Source: Mycobacterium sp. E183 (GTDB lineage: Bacteria; Actinomycetota; Actinomycetes; Mycobacteriales; Mycobacteriaceae). From it: a DNA stretch of 36,252 nt. This document shows, piece by piece, positions 19,435 through 27,101 of this stretch. Every line of letters begins with the position of its first letter. The first letter of the stretch is position 1. Under the pieces are notes generated by a model. That model was not told the origin of the DNA, did no database searches, and saw only the letters and a program-made list of their open reading frames with translations. Made by a program: the position numbers and the translations under genes. The stretch covers positions 1 through 36,252 of the forward strand of contig NZ_LZJN01000146.1 of assembly GCF_001667735.1 (NCBI RefSeq). Direction: 5' to 3'.

Positions 19435-19466
19435 AATTTCATCCGCGTGTCCCAACATGTGAAATT
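19435..19466. repeat. Inverted repeat in the fbiC leader region
   Basis: AATTTCA (19435-19441) and TGAAATT (19460-19466) form a perfect 7-bp inverted repeat with an 18-base spacer, in an AT-rich patch 25-56 bases upstream of the fbiC start. It could be an operator, but the arms are short and the spacing is wide, so chance cannot be ruled out. Confidence 0.25.
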
Positions 19467-19566
19467 TTCTTTCGGACCCGTGCGGGCCCCGTCTGCGCAA
19501 CAGTCAACAGTAGCGTCAGGCCCACACCGGCAAGCGGGGAGATCCCTGCCCGCGACCGCACGAACG

Positions 19567-19983
19567 TCAGCCCCCGTGGCCGCGCCGCCACAGCACCCAG
19601 AACGGCGGCGCCGCCCCCAACAGGATCAGCAGCAACGCCCCGTAGGCCAGCACGCCGCGGCCACCCAGGATGACGTCGTCGGCCGGGCCGCCCATGCTGA
19701 TCGCGGCCACGGTGAGCAGCCACGTCCACAGCGGCAGCGCGGCCAGCCGTGACGACGTGGTCCACCGACCGGCGGCCCAGACCAAGGCGGCGTTGACCAA
19801 TCCAGAGATCAATCCGCTGATGGGGAACGGGATCGACCCGAGGTAGGAAGGCAGCAGCAAGGCCCCGGCCAGTGCGGAGAGGACCCCGTCGACGGCCAGC
19901 AGCGTCAGGACAACGAAACGGATCGCGGGGTCTGTCGCGCCGCCGTCTTCGACGGGTACGGCGCGCGGCTTCGTTTCGGTCAG
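19567..19983 (-). CDS. Small integral membrane protein (Rv1171-like, unknown function)
   Basis: A conserved-type membrane protein with four hydrophobic segments (RFVVLTLLAVDGVLSALAGA; then GSIPFPISGLISGLVNAALV; LPLWTWLLTVAAISMG; GVLAYGALLLILLGAAPPFW) and a basic end WRRGHGG. Its position between fbiC and mshB is that of M. tuberculosis Rv1171. The start is uncertain. A CTG at 19983 overlaps the TGA of the preceding 35-codon ORF (CTGA) and would give the natural N-terminus MTETKPRAVP (138 residues). A conventional GTG at 20028 gives 153 residues, but its extra part is an out-of-frame reading of the small ORF. No catalytic motif is seen. Confidence 0.7.
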   Translation of the reverse strand: MTETKPRAVPVEDGGATDPAIRFVVLTLLAVDGVLSALAGALLLPSYLGSIPFPISGLISGLVNAALVWAAGRWTTSSRLAALPLWTWLLTVAAISMGGPADDVILGGRGVLAYGALLLILLGAAPPFWVLWRRGHGG

Positions 19984-20087
19984 GTCGGAACGCTGTCGAT
20001 GTTGGAGAGTATCGAGCCGATAACCCACTGCAGGCTGTCGAGCCGGTCCTGCCAATGCTGCTGATTAGGGTCCAGGTCGGGGTCCAT
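19980..20087 (-). CDS. 35-residue small ORF upstream of the Rv1171-like gene
   Basis: ATG 20087 is preceded by GGAAGGA at ideal distance, one of the best ribosome-binding sites in the window. The peptide begins MDPDLDPNQQHWQDRLDSLQ, an acidic Gln-rich start followed by an amphipathic stretch WVIGSILSNIDSV. Its TGA overlaps a CTG in frame with the following membrane-protein gene, suggesting coupled translation. It has no signal peptide and no known motif. It may be a real small protein or a leader peptide controlling the downstream gene; I know of no family for it. Confidence 0.6.
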   Translation of the reverse strand: MDPDLDPNQQHWQDRLDSLQWVIGSILSNIDSVPT

Positions 20088-20121
20088 GCGAAATCCTTCC
20101 GTGGCTGCCTGATTGGCAAGC

Positions 20122-21024
20122 CTACCGCGTGACGACCGCGCCGAAATCAAGCCCGGCGAGCAGGTCCGTCTCCCAGCCGCGCTCGTCGCGCTCCCCCGCC
20201 GTGCCGGCGACCAGCACGTAGTGTTCGTCCGCCATGATCGGCAGCGCCATGTTGTTCGACAGGGCGCAGGCCCGGCCCGTCGGCCCGACGATCACCTGGG
20301 TGGCATGCGCGGCCAGCGCGGCCCGCTTCGCCGCCCACGCCGCAACGGCGGGCTCGACGACGGCGTCGATGTCGGCGTCCGCGTACCCGAAGCCGAACTC
20401 CTCCTCCGGGGGGATGGTCCACCCGGGCCGCAGATCCTCGGGTTCGAGCGCGCGCATACCCGCCACGAAGGCGTCGGTGGCGAGCACCGACCAGTAGAAC
20501 TTCGGCACGGTCCACGGCTCGCCGGGGAAGTCGTCGGAGCCCGCGGCGGCGACGGCGCGCGTCGTGACGGTGTGAGTGTGGACGTGATCGGGGTGGCCGT
20601 AACCGCCGCCCGGGTCGTAGGTCACCACCACGTGCGGCCGGTATTCGCGAATGATGGCGACCAGCGCGCCGACGGCCTCCCGTTCGTCGGCGTCGATGAA
20701 CCGCTGGCGCCGCCGGCCGGGCGTGCCCCGCATGCCCGAGTCGCGCCAGCGTCCGGCGCCGCCCAGGTAGTGCGGTTCGCCGACGCCCAGCTCACGCAGC
20801 GCGGCGGTGAGCTCGCCGATCCGGAAGCCGCCCAACTGATCCGCGCGATCGACGGCCAACTCGGCCCACCGCTCGCCGATGACCTCGCCCTCCTCGCCGA
20901 GCGTGCAGGTGACGACGCGCACGTCCGCCCCGCGGGCGGTGTAGTGGGCGATGGTGGCGCCGTTGCTGAGGCTCTCGTCATCGGGATGCGCGTGGACGAA
21001 CAGCAGCCGTGGAGTCTCAGGCAT
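20122..21024 (-). CDS. mshB: GlcNAc-Ins deacetylase of mycothiol biosynthesis
   Basis: This 300-residue zinc enzyme of the LmbE/PIG-L family removes the acetyl group from GlcNAc-inositol to give GlcN-inositol, the second unique step of mycothiol synthesis. The zinc ligands are all present: His13 and Asp16 in HAHPDDES and His147 in [10 protein letters not shown], with the catalytic base Asp15. These positions equal those known for M. tuberculosis MshB. The ATG at 21024 is preceded by TAGGGT exactly six bases upstream and has no ribosome-binding site, so its mRNA may be leaderless. It is divergent from the TetR gene (79 bases apart) and followed by the 35-codon ORF. The neighbouring MDMPI-type gene belongs to a mycothiol-linked family. 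Confidence 0.95.
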   Translation of the reverse strand: MPETPRLLFVHAHPDDESLSNGATIAHYTARGADVRVVTCTLGEEGEVIGERWAELAVDRADQLGGFRIGELTAALRELGVGEPHYLGGAGRWRDSGMRGTPGRRRQRFIDADEREAVGALVAIIREYRPHVVVTYDPGGGYGHPDHVHTHTVTTRAVAAAGSDDFPGEPWTVPKFYWSVLATDAFVAGMRALEPEDLRPGWTIPPEEEFGFGYADADIDAVVEPAVAAWAAKRAALAAHATQVIVGPTGRACALSNNMALPIMADEHYVLVAGTAGERDERGWETDLLAGLDFGAVVTR

Positions 21025-21030
21025 GGACGC

Positions 21031-21036
21031 ACCCTA
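21031..21036 (-). promoter_or_regulatory. -10 box for leaderless mshB transcript
   Basis: TAGGGT on the minus strand is followed by six bases and then the mshB ATG (21024), the exact -10 to +1 spacing. No Shine-Dalgarno sequence stands before the ATG. A leaderless mRNA is inferred. Confidence 0.5.
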
Positions 21037-21091
21037 CCCGTCCCCGGCCGGCGGTAGCGGTCTCGTCGCAGCCGATAGGAACGCGTGCGGC

Positions 21092-21097
21092 TACTAT
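21092..21097 (+). promoter_or_regulatory. -10 box for leaderless TetR-gene transcript
   Basis: TACTAT ends seven bases before the A of ATG 21104, so +1 falls on the start codon. The GAGGG directly touching the ATG is too close to act as a ribosome-binding site. Together with the mshB box it makes a divergent leaderless pair. Confidence 0.55.
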
Positions 21098-21103
21098 CGA
21101 GGG

Positions 21104-21709
21104 ATGCCGCAGCTCACCAAGACCGCCCCGGCCGGCGGCAGGAGCCGCCGACGGGGCGAGGTCCTCGAACGCGCGCTGTACGAGGCCACTCTGGCCGAGC
21201 TGGCCGAAGTCGGGTACGGGGGGTTGACGATGGAGGGCATCGCGGCGCGCGCCCACACCGGAAAGGCCGCCCTGTACCGGCGCTGGACCACCAAGTGCGA
21301 GCTGGTGCACGCCGCCCTGGTCCATACGTTGCCGCCGTTGCCCGAGGCGCGGGCCGGCCGGTCGGCCCGGGACAACCTGCTGACGGTCTTCACCGCGCAC
21401 CGCGACGTCTGCGCCGGCAAGACCGCGTTCCCCGGCATGGCCACCGTCAACCAGCTGCTGCACGAGCCCGAGATGCGGGCCATCTTCGCCGACGCGGTGG
21501 TGGCTCCCCGCCTGCAGATCATCGAATCGATCCTGCAGGCCGCCGTCGCGGAGGGCGACCTCGATCCGGAGATGACCACCCCGCTCACCGCGCGCATCGG
21601 CCCGGCTCTGATCAACCAGCACTTCCTGCTGACCGGATCGCCGCCCAACCGCAGGGAGCTGGCGCTGATCGTCGATACCGTGATCCCGCCGCGGACCAGA
21701 CGGGACTGA
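21104..21709 (+). CDS. TetR family transcriptional regulator (Rv1167c-like)
   Basis: A 201-residue one-component regulator. The N-terminal DNA-binding domain has the TetR helix-turn-helix pattern: LTMEGIAARAHTGKAALYRR, ending in the W-x-x-K motif (WTTKCELVHAAL), at about residues 42-75. The C-terminal all-helical ligand-binding part (about 80-200) includes a TetR_C-like ending PPNRRELALIVDTVIPP. The basic start (TKTAPAGGRSRRRGEV) is typical. The ligand is unknown. It is divergent from mshB and could repress itself and mshB from the shared 79-bp region, but I see no clear palindromic operator there. It is convergent with lpqW, with 9 bases between the genes. Confidence 0.88.
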   Translation: MPQLTKTAPAGGRSRRRGEVLERALYEATLAELAEVGYGGLTMEGIAARAHTGKAALYRRWTTKCELVHAALVHTLPPLPEARAGRSARDNLLTVFTAHRDVCAGKTAFPGMATVNQLLHEPEMRAIFADAVVAPRLQIIESILQAAVAEGDLDPEMTTPLTARIGPALINQHFLLTGSPPNRRELALIVDTVIPPRTRRD

Positions 21710-21718
21710 ACGGGCCGA

Positions 21719-23611
21719 TCAGGGCCCGGTCTTGATCCATTGGCCGGCGTCGCCGACGATGCCGACCGGCACCGCTCCCGTCAGGCTGACGTTCTGCACG
21801 CTCGGGCCGGCGGCGACGATCGTGGTGTCCTGCAGGATCGGCAACACCGTGGACATGTTCCACAACCGCGGCTCGACCGCGGTGATCACGTCGTTGATGT
21901 TCTTGGTGCCGTTGAGCGCGGCGTCGATGTTCGACTGGACGCTGCGGTCGCAGATTCCGGTGAGGTTCGACGGCGCCTGCACCAGGGCGTTGGGGTCCGG
22001 CGGCCGGCTGGGCGCGGACGAGGTCGGCGTGGTGGAGGAGGCGCTTGACCCGGTCGACGGCGGCGCGCTCGACGAGGGCGGATTCGTGGTCGGCCCCGTG
22101 GATGTCGGCACCTGCGTCGCCTGCAGCGCCGGGCAGCCGTACCGCGAGGCCAGCCGCGTCGCCAGGTTCCCGCCGGCCTGATGCCAGCCGACGATCGCGT
22201 CCACCTGGTTGTTGTTCAGCGCGTCGCGATACAGCGTGACCGGGTCCAGCGCCAGCACGCTGGCGGCGATGCCCACGTTGCGCAACTGGTCGGCGGCGGT
22301 GTTGGCCACCGCGACGGAGGTCGGGTCGTTGGCCGCCACGCCGATGACCAGCGACAGCTGTTGGCCGTCCTTGCTGATCCGGCCGCGGATGACCTCGGGC
22401 GGCCCGGTGTTCGCCGGCGTCGGGGCCGGTGACCCCGCTGAAGCCGAAGCGTTGCCCTCGACCTTGTAGCCGGCCCCCTCCAGCAGCGCCAGCGCCGCCG
22501 GCGTCGTCATCGCGGGCGGCGCGGTCGGCTCGTAGCCGGGATCGCTGGGCGCGCGGATCTGGGCCTGGTCCAGCGTGACGGTGTTGTCGCTGCCCGCGCC
22601 CACCGCCGCGAGCAGGTCGACGTCGAGCAGCCCGAGGATCGCCTTGCGCACCTGGGCGTCGGACAGCTTGGGCTCGGTGGCGCGCAGCGTCAGCTGCATG
22701 ACGCGCGGCGTCACGATCCGGGCGGTGCGCACGTCGGGGATGGCGGACAGCTGCGCGAAGGCCGCCGATCCGCCGTGCACCTGGGCCACCTGGGTGTCGC
22801 CGTTGCGCACCGAATCGGCCAGCGCGGCCGGCGCCCCGGCGCGCCGGAACAGGATGACGGCGGGCTTGGCCGGTGATCCCCAATAGCGGTCGTTGCGGGC
22901 CACCAGGATCTCGTCGCGCTGCGGATCGATGCTCTCCACGCGGAACTGGCCGCCGGTCACCGGGAGCGCCCGGGCCAGCCCGGCCGCGAACCCGCCCGGC
23001 ACGTCCTTGACGATGTGCGCCGGAAGGATGTTGCTGAACAGCTCTTTCCATGATGGATACGGCTGGGCGAAGGTGACCACCGCCTGCTTGCCGCCCTCCA
23101 GCGACTGCACGCCGGTGATGAGGTCGTAGCCGGCGGGGTCGACGACGCCGGGCTGGCTGACCATCTGCCGCCACAGGTACCAGAAGTCATCGGCGGCGAT
23201 CGGGGCGTTGTCGGTCCACTGCGCCTCCGGCCGGATCTTGTAGGTCACCGTGAACGGGTTCTGGTTGGTGACTTCGGCGGACTCCAGCAGCGTCGGGTCC
23301 ATCTCCCAGCGCGAGCCGGTGGGCGTCGCGGGGTCTGGCACGGGCCGGAACGCGCTCGGCAGCACCAGCGCGCTGATCGCCGCGTTCACCGGCGACAGGT
23401 CGGACAGCAGGTGCGGGTTGAAGCCGGCGCCGATCGAGTCGATGCCCATGATGATCTGGGTGGGCCGCGGCGGGGGCGGTGGCGAGTTGTGGGGCGTGTC
23501 GGTGCTCTGCGGCGCCGGCGGGGGGTTGACCGTGCACGCCGCCAGCGCCAATCCGGTCAGCGAGAGGAGCACGCCGACCGTCACGAAGAAACGGCGGACT
23601 CGTCTCGGCAT
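21719..23611 (-). CDS. lpqW: Lipoprotein LpqW, regulator of LM/LAM synthesis
   Basis: A 630-residue lipoprotein with the fold of peptide/nickel-type periplasmic binding proteins (SBP family 5). The signal peptide [20 protein letters not shown] leads to the lipobox LAAC (Cys26), followed by a Pro-rich tether. Late in the protein (about 500-540) is a Ser/Thr/Pro-rich low-complexity insert ([20 protein letters not shown]), probably disordered and possibly O-mannosylated. In M. smegmatis LpqW directs intermediates between PIMs and LM/LAM, and its loss is suppressed by mutations in pimE, which also lies in this window. ATG 23611 is chosen for the signal peptide; an upstream start at 23656 would bury it. 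TACCCT stands seven bases before the ATG, so a promoter of its own is possible besides read-through from typA 51 bases upstream. Confidence 0.92.
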   Translation of the reverse strand: MPRRVRRFFVTVGVLLSLTGLALAACTVNPPPAPQSTDTPHNSPPPPPRPTQIIMGIDSIGAGFNPHLLSDLSPVNAAISALVLPSAFRPVPDPATPTGSRWEMDPTLLESAEVTNQNPFTVTYKIRPEAQWTDNAPIAADDFWYLWRQMVSQPGVVDPAGYDLITGVQSLEGGKQAVVTFAQPYPSWKELFSNILPAHIVKDVPGGFAAGLARALPVTGGQFRVESIDPQRDEILVARNDRYWGSPAKPAVILFRRAGAPAALADSVRNGDTQVAQVHGGSAAFAQLSAIPDVRTARIVTPRVMQLTLRATEPKLSDAQVRKAILGLLDVDLLAAVGAGSDNTVTLDQAQIRAPSDPGYEPTAPPAMTTPAALALLEGAGYKVEGNASASAGSPAPTPANTGPPEVIRGRISKDGQQLSLVIGVAANDPTSVAVANTAADQLRNVGIAASVLALDPVTLYRDALNNNQVDAIVGWHQAGGNLATRLASRYGCPALQATQVPTSTGPTTNPPSSSAPPSTGSSASSTTPTSSAPSRPPDPNALVQAPSNLTGICDRSVQSNIDAALNGTKNINDVITAVEPRLWNMSTVLPILQDTTIVAAGPSVQNVSLTGAVPVGIVGDAGQWIKTGP

Positions 23612-23662
23612 GCCGATCAGGGTAACGAGCAGCTGCCCGGCAGCCCGCCCAAGCACGCGCGA

Positions 23663-25552
23663 TTAACCCCGGGCCTTGGCCCGCGCCCGGCTGCGGGCCC
23701 GGGTCGTGGCGTCCAGTTCGACCTTGCGGACCCGGACGATCTCCGGAGTCACCTCGACGCATTCGTCCTGCGCGCAGAACTCCATGGCCTGCTCCAGGTC
23801 GAGCTCGAGCGGCTTGGCCAGGGTCTCGATCACGTCCGCGGTCGACGAGCGCATGTTGGTGAGCTTCTTCTCCCTGGTGACGTTGATGTCGAGATCCTCT
23901 GCGCGCGGGTTGATTCCGACGACCATGCCCTCGTAGGTGTCCTGGCCCGGCTCGACGAAGAACTGCCCGCGGTCGGCGAGCTGGATCATCGCGAACGGCG
24001 TGATGACTCCGGACCGATCGGACACCAGCGAGCCGGTGTGGCGGGCCCGGATCTCCCCCGCCCACGGCCGGTAGCCGTCGAACACCGCGTTGGCGATGCC
24101 GGTGCCGCGGGTGATGGTGAGGAAGTCGGTGCGGAAGCCGATCAGGCCGCGGCTGGGCACGACGAAGTCCATCCGGACCCAGCCGGCCGCGTGGTTGGCC
24201 ATCTCCTCCATGCGGCCCTTGCGGGCGGCCATCAACTGGGTGATGGCGCCGACGAATTCCTCGGGGCAGTCGATCGTCATCGCCTCGAACGGCTCGTGCA
24301 GCTTGCCGTCGATCGTCTTCGTCACCACCTGCGGCTTGCCCACGGTCAGCTCGAAGCCTTCCCGTCGCATTTGTTCGACCAGCACGGCCAGGGCCAGCTC
24401 GCCGCGCCCCTGCACCTCCCAGGCGTCCGGCCGGCCGATGTCCACCACCCGGATCGACACGTTGCCGACCAGCTCGGTGTCCAGGCGGTTGCGGACCATC
24501 CGCGCGGTCAGCTTGTGGCCCGACACCTTGCCCGCCAGGGGCGAGGTATTGGTGCCGATGGTCACCGAGATCGCCGGTTCGTCGACGGTGATGCGCGGCA
24601 GCGCGTGGGCGTGATCGGGATCGGCCAGGGTGTCCCCGATCATGATCTCGGGCAGCCCGGCGACCGCGACGATGTCACCGGCGATCGCCTCGTCGGTGGG
24701 GCTGCGCTCGACGCCCTCGGTGGCGAGCAGCTCGGTGATCTTGGCGCTGGTGATCACGGGCAGGCCGTCGACCTCCCGCATCCAGGCGACCTGCTGGCCC
24801 TTGCGCAGCTTGCCGTTGTAGATGCGGATGAGGGCGAGCCGGCCGAGGAAGGCGGACGCGTCGAGGTTGGTGACCAGCGCCTGCAGCGGCGCCTCGGGGT
24901 CCCCCGACGGCGGCGGGATGTGCTCCATCAGGACGTCGAACAGCGGGTCCAGGTTGTCGCCGGCGGGCACCTCGCCGTCGGCCGGCTGGGTGGTGCTTGC
25001 GATGCCCGCGCGGCCGGAGGCGTAGAGCGTGGGCAGGCCCAGCGCGTGCTCGGCGGCCTTGGCGGCTTCGTCGTCCAGGTCGGACGCGACGTCCAGCAGC
25101 AGGTCGTGGCTGGCGTCGACGACCTCGGCGATGCGGGCGTCGGGCCGGTCGGTCTTGTTGACGACGAGGATCACCGGGAGGTGCGCCGCCAGCGCCTTGC
25201 GCAGCACGAACCGCGTCTGCGGCAGCGGCCCCTCCGACGCGTCGACCAGCAGCAGGACACCGTCGACCATGGACAGGCCGCGCTCCACCTCACCACCGAA
25301 GTCGGCGTGCCCGGGGGTGTCGATCACGTTGATGACCGTGACGGTCCCGTCCGGGTTGCGGCGGTGCACCGCGGTGTTCTTGGCCAGGATGGTGATGCCC
25401 TTTTCCTTCTCCAGGTCACCGCTGTCCATGATGCGTTCCTGGGTGTCGTCGCCGCGGTGGGTCAGGGCGCCCGACTGCCGCAGCATCGCGTCCACCAGGG
25501 TCGTTTTGCCGTGGTCGACGTGGGCGACGATGGCGACGTTACGGAATGGCAC
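23663..25552 (-). CDS. typA: Ribosome-associated translational GTPase TypA/BipA
   Basis: A 629-residue EF-G-like GTPase that binds the ribosome and helps 50S assembly and stress or low-temperature growth. The GTPase motifs are intact: G1 AHVDHGKT (10-17), the switch region KEKGITI, G3 DTPGHADF, and G4 NKTD. Domain II, the EF-G-like domains III and V, and the TypA-specific C-terminal domain ([16 protein letters not shown]) follow. The C-terminus is a basic tail [13 protein letters not shown]. Start is GTG 25552, giving [15 protein letters not shown], the standard TypA N-terminus; no ribosome-binding site is evident. It lies 159 bases after narI on the same strand, separated by a strong palindromic repeat, and 51 bases before lpqW, as in M. 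tuberculosis. Confidence 0.96.
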   Translation of the reverse strand: MPFRNVAIVAHVDHGKTTLVDAMLRQSGALTHRGDDTQERIMDSGDLEKEKGITILAKNTAVHRRNPDGTVTVINVIDTPGHADFGGEVERGLSMVDGVLLLVDASEGPLPQTRFVLRKALAAHLPVILVVNKTDRPDARIAEVVDASHDLLLDVASDLDDEAAKAAEHALGLPTLYASGRAGIASTTQPADGEVPAGDNLDPLFDVLMEHIPPPSGDPEAPLQALVTNLDASAFLGRLALIRIYNGKLRKGQQVAWMREVDGLPVITSAKITELLATEGVERSPTDEAIAGDIVAVAGLPEIMIGDTLADPDHAHALPRITVDEPAISVTIGTNTSPLAGKVSGHKLTARMVRNRLDTELVGNVSIRVVDIGRPDAWEVQGRGELALAVLVEQMRREGFELTVGKPQVVTKTIDGKLHEPFEAMTIDCPEEFVGAITQLMAARKGRMEEMANHAAGWVRMDFVVPSRGLIGFRTDFLTITRGTGIANAVFDGYRPWAGEIRARHTGSLVSDRSGVITPFAMIQLADRGQFFVEPGQDTYEGMVVGINPRAEDLDINVTREKKLTNMRSSTADVIETLAKPLELDLEQAMEFCAQDECVEVTPEIVRVRKVELDATTRARSRARAKARG

Positions 25553-25618
25553 GTCGGTGATTGTGGCAGCGCGAGGCGGTCAAAGGCGAACTGGCAGGTG
25601 CGCCCCGCCGGTCGCCCG

Positions 25619-25689
25619 GTGTGCGTCCAGGGCGGCCCGGCACGGCGTGTCGCCGGCCTGGACGCACACGGAAAGCCCAGGACGCACAC
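25619..25689. repeat. 13-bp perfect inverted repeat plus third direct copy between narI and typA
   Basis: GTGTGCGTCCAGG (25619-25631) and CCTGGACGCACAC (25657-25669) are perfect reverse complements with a 25-base GC-rich loop. A third near-copy, CCAGGACGCACAC (25677-25689, 12 of 13 matches to the second), follows 8 bases later. The unit lies in the 159-bp gap between narI and typA. It could end nar transcription as a large hairpin, or be a member of a dispersed palindromic repeat family. Confidence 0.7.
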
Positions 25690-25711
25690 GCATTGCTGGG
25701 TGCCCGAACAC

Positions 25712-26443
25712 CTACCAGCCCCGCCGGCGCGGGGCCGTGCCGACCAATTCGCCCTTGGTCACCTCGTCGCGGCTGCGGTAGACGATGTAGGGCCGGAACA
25801 GGTAGGCGATCGGCGCGCTGAAGATGTGCACCAGCCGGGTGAACGGCAACAGCGTGAACAGCACCATGCCGATCAGGGCGTGCAGCTGGTAGTCCAGCGG
25901 GGCGTTGATCATCACCTCACCGTGCGGCTGGAACAGCCAGATCCGGCGGAACCACATGCCGACCGTGTAGCGGTAGTGGAACTCGCCGCCGTGCGGGCCG
26001 GTGCCGATCAGGTCGCAGTACAGGCCCACCACGATGGCCAGCACCAGCACCACGTACATCACCTTGTCGCTGCGGGTGGTGGCCATGGTCACCGCGGGCC
26101 GGGTGAACCGCCGGTAGATCAACAGCCCGATTCCGGCCAACGTGGCGAAGCCGGCCAATGACCCGGCGATCACGGCCTGCAGGTGGTAGGCATGGTCGCT
26201 CATCTTCAGCATCTGCGTCACCCGCGGCGGGATGAACAGGCCCATCACGTGTCCGGCGAAGACCGCCAGGATGCCGAAGTGGAACATCGGGCTGGCCACC
26301 CGCAACAACTTCGACTCGTAGATCTGCGAGGAGCGCGAGGTCCAGCCGAACTTGTCGTAGCGGTACCGCCACCAGGTGCCGACGATCAAGACCGACAACG
26401 TGACGTAGGGCGAGATGTCCCAGAACAGTACGCTGTCAAACAC
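25712..26443 (-). CDS. narI: Respiratory nitrate reductase gamma subunit (cytochrome b) NarI
   Basis: This 243-residue integral-membrane di-heme cytochrome b anchors the nitrate reductase and oxidises menaquinol, passing electrons to NarH. Five hydrophobic segments are visible. The four heme-ligand histidines stand at His55, His65, His188 and His206, almost the positions of E. coli NarI (56, 66, 187, 205). Length is somewhat greater than the 225 residues of the E. coli protein through a C-terminal cytosolic tail. Start is GTG 26443 with GGAG about seven bases before it, inside the end of narJ (8-bp overlap), so translation is probably coupled. It is the last gene of narGHJI, followed by a palindromic repeat and typA. 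Confidence 0.95.
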   Translation of the reverse strand: MFDSVLFWDISPYVTLSVLIVGTWWRYRYDKFGWTSRSSQIYESKLLRVASPMFHFGILAVFAGHVMGLFIPPRVTQMLKMSDHAYHLQAVIAGSLAGFATLAGIGLLIYRRFTRPAVTMATTRSDKVMYVVLVLAIVVGLYCDLIGTGPHGGEFHYRYTVGMWFRRIWLFQPHGEVMINAPLDYQLHALIGMVLFTLLPFTRLVHIFSAPIAYLFRPYIVYRSRDEVTKGELVGTAPRRRGW

Positions 26444-27101
26444 CTGGCGCTCCTTCGCGTCGGGGCGGCACCGTCAAGTTAAAGGGTTGCAGCCCAACGG
26501 CTTCCGCGGGCGGACCGGCTTTCGCCAGGCGCTCAGCGCGGCGCACGTCGGAGTCGGTCGCGGCCGGCAGCGTCGCGCACACCGCCGCCACGGTCGGCTC
26601 GTACGGCGACTCCGCGCCGGCGAGGGCGCCCCGCAACACGTCGATCGGAACGCGGTGCTCGGTCAGCAGCCGCCGCCCCGCCGCGGGGTCGACGGTGGCG
26701 GCGAATTCGAGCACGACCGGAAGGTGGTCGGGCGCCTCGGCGCGCGGCGGCCGCACGCCCGCTTCCCGGTAGGCGGTGGCGAACTCGACCATCTCGCGGC
26801 CACGGTTGCGGGTGTCCCCGGCGGTCCAGTACGTCAAGTACATCGTGCAGTGGCGCCGCATGTCGAAGGTCGCCACGTAATCCATCGCGGCGGCCATCGG
26901 CTCGCGGGCCCGCAGCGCGGCGAGCGTCTGCCCGAGCAGCGCCGCCGCGGGCCCGGTGATGTGGCCGAGCAACTCGTCGACGGTGTCCAGGCGCCCCGGC
27001 AGGTCGTCGTCCGGGTAGGCCAGCAGCAGCGACGCCGCCTGCCAGACGAGTCGGTCCTGCAGGATGTCGGCGCGCCCGCGGCGCCCGGCCAGCAGCCTCA
27101 T
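26436..27101 (-). CDS. narJ: Nitrate reductase molybdenum cofactor assembly chaperone NarJ
   Basis: A 221-residue cytosolic chaperone of the TorD/NarJ family, needed to insert the molybdenum cofactor and FS0 cluster into NarG before membrane docking; it is not part of the final enzyme. The protein is helical with the family patterns LVWQAASLLLAYPDDDL near the start and DMRRHCTMYLTYWTAGDTRNRG at about 80-101, where NarJ proteins carry their DxxRR-like signature. The ATG at 27101 overlaps the narH stop in an ATGA, and its end overlaps narI by 8 bases, so narH, narJ and narI are probably translated together. The Pro-rich C-terminal tail is probably disordered. Confidence 0.93.
   Translation of the reverse strand: MRLLAGRRGRADILQDRLVWQAASLLLAYPDDDLPGRLDTVDELLGHITGPAAALLGQTLAALRAREPMAAAMDYVATFDMRRHCTMYLTYWTAGDTRNRGREMVEFATAYREAGVRPPRAEAPDHLPVVLEFAATVDPAAGRRLLTEHRVPIDVLRGALAGAESPYEPTVAAVCATLPAATDSDVRRAERLAKAGPPAEAVGLQPFNLTVPPRREGAPGV

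Noticed and set aside
23411..26161. 916-codon plus-strand ORF opposite lpqW, typA and narI
   Set aside because: It spans several real genes on the other strand and has no protein features.
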